The notes beneath the pieces were generated by a model that worked only from the letters and a program-made list of their open reading frames with translations, did not search any database and was not told the origin of the DNA. This document shows, piece after piece, positions 20,136 to 26,282 of a stretch of 26,282 bases of DNA; position 1 is the stretch's first letter; the number at the start of each line of letters is the position of its first letter. The stretch comes from a virus. The stretch spans positions 1-26,282 of the IMG/VR virus record IMGVR_UViG_3300035698_000024. One strand, given 5' to 3'. Position numbers and translations under genes: made by a program.

Positions 20136-22262
20136 TTATTGTGCGCCTTGGTATGTGGCGTACATGCCTACACCCTGAAGGAATGGATTAGGAGCTTGTG
20201 ACGGTGTTTGAGTGTAAGCACCATACATGGAAGCAGACGGAGCACCAGTCAGATAGTTCTGAGCGTAACTATAAGGAGCAAGAACCTCTTGAGTGTAGTT
20301 AAGCTGGTTCTGACGAGTGTAATCGTTATACTGTTGATCGTACTCGCGAGACTTTCCGCCAATCCCGTACATATAGCTAAGGTCAGCAGGAGCCATTCCA
20401 GCGTAAGTTTTTCCAATGTCAGCGGACGTGCCAGCCAATGCGCCGTATCCTTTGCCAATATCAGCTTGAGCACCGCCCATCTGTCCTACCGTTGACCCAA
20501 GGCCACCTGTCAAGCGACCAGCTTCAAGGTCACGCTTCTTTTCGTCCTCTGAGGCACGAGCCTGCGCTTCTGCGCTAGAAAGCCCCATGCTGCGGTACAT
20601 ATCAGCCGCTTTTAACATACGGCTCTCAGCACCCTCAAACGAACTAGATTCAGCACCTAGTTGCGATCCGGCGATTCCACCAAGCGCGGTTCCAGCGGTT
20701 TGCTGACGCTTCTCGCCTGATTCGAACGCGCTCTGACGGGCATTTTCAACTGCCTGAGCAACTGAAGTCTCAAGCTGCGCTCCTGTGAGGCCACGGGCCT
20801 TACCGTCCTCATATGCTTTCATTTTGGCGCTATTGATCATTTGCTCGCTGTTCATGGTGCGTGTGGCACCTGATTCGTAAGCAGACATTCCAAGTTTGTT
20901 CATGGTTTCTGCTACAGCGTTTGACAACTGAGCACCTGTGAGGCCGCGAGATCGTGCGTCCTCGAACGCTTTGGCACGCAACTGCTCTTCAGTCTGAGAA
21001 AGGCCAGCAGAAGTGCTTGCCGCCGCTAGGCCACGCTTCGCCGCGTCTTCATACGCTTGTTGCTCAATGGTTGTACCACGAGCGCCTAGCTCACCTGTAA
21101 GGCCAGAAGCCTGCAACGCACGCTTACGAGCCGCTTCATCCGTGGACATTGCGCTTGAAAGCGCCTTGTCGTAACCCTGAGACATTAGATTTGCTACAGT
21201 GTTCTGCTTTGTTTCTTCAATCGCACGTTGTGTTTCAGCCGCTTGGACACCGGAGCGAGAACCGCCGAACGCTCCTGCGCCGATTGCTCTTGCTGAGTCA
21301 GCTTGACGTTGCTTTGCGCCTTCACGGGTAATCTTCTGCATTGCTGCGTCAACAACCTGAGACTTGTAAGGGTCCATAAAGCCTTGAGTCGCGGATGCAG
21401 GATCAAACTTTCCAAGTCCCTGCTCTGCTAATTCAAAAGCACGTCCAGTGCCGCGATCAAATGATTCACGCGCTCCAAACTCACCTTCTCCAGCTTTATT
21501 CAATGCGTCCCGCGCATCACCTAGCCCACCGCTAAGGCCATATTCGCCTTGAGCGCCACGCATCATCTGTTGTCCCTCTTTGAACAATCCTTGATCTACG
21601 CCATATGTACCAGTGCCTTTGCGCAGGGCGGCTTCGTCTACACCGTAAGTGCCTTGCGCACCTGTGATGCCTGATCGTGCGGTGTCATATGCGGTTTTGT
21701 CTACGCCGAATACATCTCTGCCGCCCTCAATTGAGGTTATAGCATCTCCATAAAGAGTGTCCGCTCTGCCTTTGGCATCAAATGCCTGAGTGCCTTGATC
21801 TGCTTTGGTTTGAGCATCTTTAAGCTCAGTGTCGTATATGTTTTTTGCGCCTACTTCACCTCTACCAGCTTCAAGATACGTCTTGGCGTCTGGAAAGTAA
21901 TCGGTAAGAGCATCTGCAATGGTTGTTTCGCCAGTATCGAACGCGTCTGCTGCATCTGGCAGGTAACGAGCCTTGCCCTCTGCGTCCATAAAGTATGGGT
22001 TAGCGCGGTCCATAAACGCTTGACGCTCTTCATCTGTGTCGAACGTGTTATAAACAGCAGTCTGTAGCGGGTCTTCACCAGCTTGGACGTAATCAGGGAC
22101 TTTGAATAAATCTGGATACGCTTCTGCATCCATAATTCCGCCTTGGAGGACGCCATCAGCGTCTGGCGTTCCAAATATCTGCGCCAGCAACGCTTCATCG
22201 TAGTCCTGCATGTACGCAGGGAGTTGGCGGATACTTGTACTGGTTACTGAAGAATCGCTCAT
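20136..22262 (-). CDS. Repeat-containing virion-type protein
   Basis: The 708-residue protein contains FMDPYKSQVVDAAMQKI (about 295-311) followed by GAGAFGGSRSG (328-338), a signature I associate with unannotated virion-region proteins of many environmental phages. Before it are several YGVD/FGVD repeats (about 185-245), and after it two copies of a roughly 51-residue unit with GLTGAQL at 440-446 and 491-497. It is mostly helical and Ala/Gly-rich, ending in a Tyr-rich tail. It is probably an internal or tail-associated structural protein. The start at 22262 overlaps the upstream stop by one base, behind GAGG. Confidence 0.65.
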   Translation of the reverse strand: MSDSSVTSTSIRQLPAYMQDYDEALLAQIFGTPDADGVLQGGIMDAEAYPDLFKVPDYVQAGEDPLQTAVYNTFDTDEERQAFMDRANPYFMDAEGKARYLPDAADAFDTGETTIADALTDYFPDAKTYLEAGRGEVGAKNIYDTELKDAQTKADQGTQAFDAKGRADTLYGDAITSIEGGRDVFGVDKTAYDTARSGITGAQGTYGVDEAALRKGTGTYGVDQGLFKEGQQMMRGAQGEYGLSGGLGDARDALNKAGEGEFGARESFDRGTGRAFELAEQGLGKFDPASATQGFMDPYKSQVVDAAMQKITREGAKQRQADSARAIGAGAFGGSRSGVQAAETQRAIEETKQNTVANLMSQGYDKALSSAMSTDEAARKRALQASGLTGELGARGTTIEQQAYEDAAKRGLAAASTSAGLSQTEEQLRAKAFEDARSRGLTGAQLSNAVAETMNKLGMSAYESGATRTMNSEQMINSAKMKAYEDGKARGLTGAQLETSVAQAVENARQSAFESGEKRQQTAGTALGGIAGSQLGAESSSFEGAESRMLKAADMYRSMGLSSAEAQARASEDEKKRDLEAGRLTGGLGSTVGQMGGAQADIGKGYGALAGTSADIGKTYAGMAPADLSYMYGIGGKSREYDQQYNDYTRQNQLNYTQEVLAPYSYAQNYLTGAPSASMYGAYTQTPSQAPNPFLQGVGMYATYQGAQ

Positions 22263-23299
22263 TACGCTTTCCTCTCAAGGTTGTTCATCATGCCATACAT
22301 TTGATTTATTCCGCTTTGAAGGTTGCCATTTCCAGCGCCTTTTACAGCGTCACGAGTCATTACAAATTCTCCGGCGGTCAACATGGCGGGTACGTCATCT
22401 TTAGTTCCAGAACCTTCACTTGGCATAATCCCGCCGTTTCTGCGAGGGTAATACGCCACGCCGCCTTGGTTTTTGTAAACAGGTACGCGTCTCTCAGGAA
22501 GTGGTCTACTCTTTAGGTTAATTGGGTTTTCACCCGCACGGCGGTTAAATCGCTCCATGTTTCCGTATGGATCAGGGTCAACTTCTTCACTGAACAAGGA
22601 ATCTAGCAACTGAGAGCCAAGTCCCATTGCGATTGACTCACCAAACTTTGAGTTCAACATGCGGCCAATGGTGCTTTCTGGGTCTGTGTTAAAGAAATCT
22701 CCGATTCCCATAAGACCTTCGGCGCGTCCAGAACTTCCGTTCCTACCCGCCTTGGAGGTAAAGTCTAAAGCGCCCTCGACAGCCATATCTCCGCCTCTGG
22801 GGCCACCAGAATTTTTACCACCGCCTGTAAGTCTGGACAATATGTCTCCGCCACCTGTTCCTCGGTCTGAATCCACTCCAGACATCATATTGTCTAAGAA
22901 CGGGATACCAGTTCCACGGCCTGACATAGCGCCAAGCCCACCACCGATAGCACCACCAAGCAGTGCATCACGGAGGCCAACGTCTTTGCCCTGCAACTTG
23001 CGCAAAGCCACGTTGCTAAGTGCGCCTTGAACAGATGGGTTTGAAGCGGCTTTTGTTAAAAAATTACCTATCTCAGCCCAGAAGAACTCTTTCTGACCAG
23101 TCATAGGATTCACGCTATTTTGGCCTGAGCCAACAACGTAACGGCGAGGATCAGAGCCTGCATCTTGAAACGCACGACCAAGGCCGCGAGCCACTTGAGG
23201 GTTCTGTTGCAATACTTGTTTGGGTACAACTGTCTCACCGGGGGTAAGGTGCGCCATCATCGTGTCGCCGTTTCTCCCGTAGCGTGCTGCGTTCTGCAT
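22262..23299 (-). CDS. Virion-region protein with TPGE/TAGE motifs
   Basis: The protein has 345 residues. Two related motifs lie near its ends: HLTPGETVVPKQVLQ (about 17-31) and PAMLTAGEFVMTRDAVKG (about 304-321). Such 'LTPGEFV' motifs are common in phage tail and internal virion proteins. Between them is a Gly-rich region with GGAIGGGLGAMSGRGTG. The ATG at 23299 follows GAGG by 8 nt after a 53-nt gap, so a new transcript or processing site may lie there. Structural role is inferred from motifs and position. Confidence 0.6.
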   Translation of the reverse strand: MQNAARYGRNGDTMMAHLTPGETVVPKQVLQQNPQVARGLGRAFQDAGSDPRRYVVGSGQNSVNPMTGQKEFFWAEIGNFLTKAASNPSVQGALSNVALRKLQGKDVGLRDALLGGAIGGGLGAMSGRGTGIPFLDNMMSGVDSDRGTGGGDILSRLTGGGKNSGGPRGGDMAVEGALDFTSKAGRNGSSGRAEGLMGIGDFFNTDPESTIGRMLNSKFGESIAMGLGSQLLDSLFSEEVDPDPYGNMERFNRRAGENPINLKSRPLPERRVPVYKNQGGVAYYPRRNGGIMPSEGSGTKDDVPAMLTAGEFVMTRDAVKGAGNGNLQSGINQMYGMMNNLERKA

Positions 23300-23352
23300 T
23301 GTACTAACCTCGTAATTACTTATCTCAAGTTACCAAATGTTCCTGAAAAATA

Positions 23353-23583
23353 CTAGAGCGTTGACCCAGAAATTGCCACAGGCATAGTAACCTGAACATT
23401 TGTACTTCTTTTTTCCGATCCTGTCCAACTTTGACCACAATCGGGGCAGTTACCATCCGGGTAGGACGCAATTTCTTCCGGTGTGTCTACAGCATTTTCG
23501 CAATTTATGCAATAAACTGTATCTATGCTACCAGATGGACGCCACTTAGAGCCGTTTGACATTGTAATAATTGTATCAGTCAT
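23353..23583 (-). CDS. Small zinc-ribbon protein
   Basis: This 76-residue protein carries four cysteines as CINC (25-28) and CPDC (46-49), the spacing of a rubredoxin-like zinc ribbon. The N-terminus is short and polar, and the C-terminus (NVQVTMPVAISGSTL) is strand-like. Its ATG overlaps the stop of the upstream gene (ATGA). Small zinc-ribbon proteins are seen among virion genes of related phages; the role is not known. Confidence 0.65.
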   Translation of the reverse strand: MTDTIITMSNGSKWRPSGSIDTVYCINCENAVDTPEEIASYPDGNCPDCGQSWTGSEKRSTNVQVTMPVAISGSTL

Positions 23584-23876
23584 GAGATTGTCACCGTTAC
23601 TGTTCCGACAGAACCTGTCGCTTGTGATCCTTGAACGTATGGAGAATAGGGTAAAGGGACCCGCAATTGCCCACCGTGATTAAAGACGGCACCAGCTTCT
23701 AGGCCGGAGTCGTCTGTCTGCAAATTAGTAAAGACCGTAAACGTGTTGCGGCCCTCACCGGGATTTTGAATGTTTTGCATATAAACTGAGTATGAGCGCA
23801 AAACCTCAGCAAAATATTGCGGATCGTATTGATCCGGCGGTATTGGGAAGAACGGGAGTATAAGGTTGCGAGACAT
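23580..23876 (-). CDS. Small virion-region protein
   Basis: The 98-residue protein has a Pro/aromatic N-terminus (LPFFPIPPDQYDPQYFAEV), a helix (LRSYSVYMQNIQNPGEG) and a strand-rich second half with TNLQTDDSGLEAG and a GSVGTVTVTIS terminus. I associate this layout with short proteins next to the tail stabilisation gene in environmental podovirus-like phages. It overlaps the stabilisation gene by one base (TAATG) and the zinc-ribbon gene by 4 nt (ATGA). Function is unknown; a tail or head-tail role is inferred. Confidence 0.6.
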   Translation of the reverse strand: MSRNLILPFFPIPPDQYDPQYFAEVLRSYSVYMQNIQNPGEGRNTFTVFTNLQTDDSGLEAGAVFNHGGQLRVPLPYSPYVQGSQATGSVGTVTVTIS

Positions 23877-25990
23877 TAACGCCTCCCGTCAGGCCGAATG
23901 TCCACACGCGGGGAACCTAGCCTCCATGCAACACCAGTGTCTTCGCTTTCGATCCTGAACGCAAAAGACCTACCCCTAAGCCGAACAAATACCTGCTCGG
24001 TGAATTGCTCTACCGGGATACTGGCTGTTTTAGTCACTGACCGCGAGTCTGAGGCGAGGTAATTTCCGCCGGGGAAATTCCTGACCTTCAACGTCATAGT
24101 CGCTTGAGGCGTCTCGGCAGTAGAGTTACGGAAGGTTAAGTCAGGAATGAGCCTGCGCATGAACGCAAACTGGTCGCCCTCGCCCAAGTCCATTTGACTG
24201 CTTTCAATATACGATGAAATTGCACTTGCTGGGCTTGTACTTCCATCATCAAACCCAATCTCTTGCAGATACAGGTAATGATCAGGAGACGCGGCAAGTG
24301 GGTCGATGTTAACACCACGATCCAGCCAGCATGTGCGAGACATCAAGCCATAATACCAGATTTTCTGATCATAGTTGTATGTGACGTAGCTGTCGTTCTC
24401 ACCGCTTGAACCGGATGGATAGAACCAAGTTACCTCAGAAAAGGCAGTGTTTAGCCCAGCAGTCACCTTCTCAAGTTGATCGTTATTGATGTTAGAGAAC
24501 ACATAATCACGAACTGAGCATGGGATACGTTGTACTGCACCGCCGTAAGCGTAAAACTCCTCAGCGCCCATCCAGAATACATTATCTTCGACGGCAATAG
24601 CGGCCAGTGGGCTTGCAATTGTTATATTCTCTGAGATTGAGTTAATGCCGAATGTGAATGGGGGGCCAAGGTACTGCATCGCGTGTAGAGAACTATCAGT
24701 AAATACAAGGACTTGCTGACGAGTCTCAAGGGCTGTAATGATCTTAGAACCTGAACCGATACGCAAGTCGCCTGCGGTGTTGTCCACAAGTGATTGCCAT
24801 TCAAGGATGTTTTCTTGGTCGGAGAATCTAATAAGTAGAGGGTCTTGCACGCCCGGATTTAGTTCGGAGTCGCACCCAAAGGCAATAACGTGGCGGTCAC
24901 GGTCAGATACCATGACTTGCTTTGCTACTGTTGGAACTTTGTTCGCTCCTGCTATAGAGGAAAGTTCGACGGCTCTTGTGGACGTTCCATTAGTTCGGTC
25001 CCAATAGAAGATGTCGCCATCACGAACATTCATAAGCAAGTCTTCGCCAAAGTTGTCATGTGACCATATACGCAAAGTCTGTCCAGATGCGGACAATGAT
25101 GTCCCTGAACCCCAAGCACCACGGCTCCATGTACCAGCTCCCCAACCGTTACCAACGATTGTTGTGTCGAGGCCAGTGTTGATCTGGTATGTGCCAACGA
25201 TAGAACCGCCGCCATTCCCAGAATCTGCTGAAGTTGCAAAAACATACGTTGGGTTTAGGCCAGTAGTTGTTGTAATGCTGCCAATTGTGCTCACAGTGCG
25301 AGCCTCTACTTGGTAGCTATTGTCGTTTATAATTAAAGTTATTTCGTACTCTTGGTTAAGTATGTCTGCCGTGACCGCTCCGCCAAGAGAAGCTGCCGCA
25401 GAAAATGTCACAAAGTCATCTTCCAAAGCCCCGTGATTACTGTCCGTTACGATCAATGTGGCGCAGTCTACAGCGGCACCTGACGTGTGTGTCGCAGCTA
25501 TTGTGTCATTGACACCGCGCGTACATCCAATCAGATTGTTGCCGCTCAAACCACCGTATGTAATTATCTCACTGTCAATTTTAATGCGCCCAGCCGAAGG
25601 AAACCCAGAAGATGACGTTAGGGGAATCACAGAGTCAATAACGGCTACATTGGCAGAAATGGTGTTGGCGCTTGCGTCGAATGTAACCTCACCAGCCGAA
25701 GTGGTTGTACGAATCGGCGTAATGTCGTTATAACCACCGCCTTCGTTAATGTAGTATTTTAGGTGCGTACCAACGCCCAAGTAATTCGTGCCATCTAGCG
25801 CCACCCAAGGGTGAAGTGCGCGACAAGTTCCTAAAAACGTTTTGGTAGATGACTTTATCCAGCCGCCTATCTTTTCAGGATACCCAAAGCGAAACCGAAC
25901 CTTGTCCATGTCAAACCAACCACCTTCGTTGCTATACGAAGTGGTTTCACGGTTGATACCGGGGCGGAATTGAAGTTTCTGTAACGGCAT
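23876..25990 (-). CDS. Tail stabilisation protein (P22 gp10-like)
   Basis: This 704-residue protein resembles the packaged-DNA stabilisation proteins of podoviruses, which plug the portal-tail channel after packaging. It opens PLQKLQFRPGINRETTSY and GWFDMDKVRFRFGYPEKIGG, characteristic of the family in environmental phages, and continues with beta-propeller-like repeats (for example IFYWDRTNG, HVIAFGCDSE, VFTDSSLHAMQYLG, NVFWMGAEEFYAYGG). An Ig-like, Ser/Thr-rich insert lies at about 100-280. The ATG at 25990 follows GGAG by 7 nt; an in-frame extension to 26020 has no ribosome site. It precedes the coupled small virion genes. Confidence 0.75.
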   Translation of the reverse strand: MPLQKLQFRPGINRETTSYSNEGGWFDMDKVRFRFGYPEKIGGWIKSSTKTFLGTCRALHPWVALDGTNYLGVGTHLKYYINEGGGYNDITPIRTTTSAGEVTFDASANTISANVAVIDSVIPLTSSSGFPSAGRIKIDSEIITYGGLSGNNLIGCTRGVNDTIAATHTSGAAVDCATLIVTDSNHGALEDDFVTFSAAASLGGAVTADILNQEYEITLIINDNSYQVEARTVSTIGSITTTTGLNPTYVFATSADSGNGGGSIVGTYQINTGLDTTIVGNGWGAGTWSRGAWGSGTSLSASGQTLRIWSHDNFGEDLLMNVRDGDIFYWDRTNGTSTRAVELSSIAGANKVPTVAKQVMVSDRDRHVIAFGCDSELNPGVQDPLLIRFSDQENILEWQSLVDNTAGDLRIGSGSKIITALETRQQVLVFTDSSLHAMQYLGPPFTFGINSISENITIASPLAAIAVEDNVFWMGAEEFYAYGGAVQRIPCSVRDYVFSNINNDQLEKVTAGLNTAFSEVTWFYPSGSSGENDSYVTYNYDQKIWYYGLMSRTCWLDRGVNIDPLAASPDHYLYLQEIGFDDGSTSPASAISSYIESSQMDLGEGDQFAFMRRLIPDLTFRNSTAETPQATMTLKVRNFPGGNYLASDSRSVTKTASIPVEQFTEQVFVRLRGRSFAFRIESEDTGVAWRLGSPRVDIRPDGRR

Positions 25991-26101
25991 CAGCAATCTC
26001 CAGTTGGAGTTATTATACACAAAAGTTCGGTTTGCACCAGTGTTAGGTTTAAACCGATGAATTGTTCGAGTTATCTGATTTTTACAAATAAACCGAACAA
26101 G

Positions 26102-26282
26102 TTACAGCATAAGCTCAAAATGAGGACCATCAATAAACGGGCGGCGATTCTGTGAGCGGCGCTCATCAACGTAGCTATTCATAGCATCTTCCATAGTGCC
26201 CCCGTGGAACTGAGCGATATTTGAAATTGTCCATGCCGCGCCCCAGCGTATAGGAACATCTACTTCCCTAGCCGCTTCGGCC
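26102..26282 (-). CDS. M15-type peptidase endolysin, C-terminal part (cut by window edge)
   Basis: The final 59 residues of a leftward gene are present, ending at TAA 26102-26104. They contain VPIRWGAAW and, near the end, FIDGPHFEL. These match the C-terminal part of M15 peptidases (L-Ala-D-Glu or VanY-type), where the His of PHFEL is the last zinc ligand. Such phage enzymes cleave the peptide bridges of the cell wall at lysis. The N-terminal part with the other zinc ligands lies beyond the window, so activity cannot be judged. An 80-nt gap with a CCGAACAA copy separates it from the stabilisation gene's longest frame. Confidence 0.7.
   Translation of the reverse strand, partial: AEAAREVDVPIRWGAAWTISNIAQFHGGTMEDAMNSYVDERRSQNRRPFIDGPHFELML

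Larger units (their letters stand above)
42..26100. repeat. Dispersed 8-mer CCGAACAA, 15 copies across the window
   Basis: Forward copies lie at 42, 683, 2194, 2927, 5848, 7129, 8814, 23981 and 26093. Reverse copies (TTGTTCGG) lie at 189, 8937, 9001, 15486, 19884 and 20107. Near matches include CCCGAACAG at 2758 and 3599 and CCGAATAA at 5181. About one exact copy is expected by chance in this length on both strands. Intergenic copies tend toward AACCCGAACAAGTT. Confidence 0.85.

Noticed and set aside
23340-23366. Another TCTAGTA copy on the leftward strand ahead of the 23299 gene
   Set aside because: No -10 or -35 box at the spacing seen in P1 to P3; probably chance.
1-26282. Integrase, attachment site or insertion sequence
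   Set aside because: No tyrosine or serine recombinase, transposase, or terminal inverted repeat with target duplication was found on either strand.

Overview
The whole window looks like one contiguous piece of a tailed double-stranded DNA bacteriophage genome. It has a terminase small subunit, a Sak4/SSB recombination and replication module, a P22 gp10-like tail stabilisation protein, large virion-type proteins and the end of an M15 peptidase endolysin. Genes are packed tightly, with ATGA, TAATG, GTGA and TTGA overlaps. There is no rRNA, no recognisable tRNA, no integrase and no host metabolic operon. The gp10-like protein and the lack of tail tube, sheath and tape-measure genes suggest a podovirus-like phage. 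The gene content recalls lytic phages of marine alphaproteobacteria; that host assignment is inference.

Layout. (1) 1-1019: a possible + strand gene end, GC-rich hairpins, then a leftward pair of terS and a hypothetical gene. (2) 1020-1377: a divergent control region with two overlapping hairpins, a cluster of eight TTGACG-type repeats containing a 24-bp direct repeat, and a strong sigma70-like promoter. (3) 1378-2820: a rightward cluster of small genes, including a gamma-glutamylcyclotransferase-like protein, a 31-residue membrane peptide and an HTH protein. It is closed by a terminator at 2892-2914. (4) 2915-3295: no protein gene; it holds a candidate small RNA with its own promoter and terminator, then a second strong promoter. 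(5) 3296-6207: a second rightward cluster with a GIY-YIG nuclease, a DnaJ-type zinc protein, a Fis-type HTH protein and a striking Gly/Gln/Tyr-rich prion-like protein. (6) 14708-6347, leftward: the replication and recombination operon. It runs from a companion protein through Sak4-like ATPase, SSB-like protein, RadD-like helicase, small proteins, a Cas4-like exonuclease and a TOPRIM/RepA-like primase-helicase to three small genes. (7) 15101-15322, rightward: a lone ribbon-helix-helix protein with its own promoter. (8) 26282-15319, leftward: the virion block from endolysin (cut by the window edge) and gp10-like protein to four large proteins that probably include internal or ejection proteins.

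Two sequence-level signals stand out. The 8-mer CCGAACAA occurs 15 times on the two strands, where about one copy is expected, in genes (different reading frames) and between genes. Three promoters, at 1315, 3237 and 14711 (leftward), share a TCTAGTA block at the predicted transcription start. This suggests coordinated control of the two early clusters and the replication operon, perhaps by the lone RHH protein.
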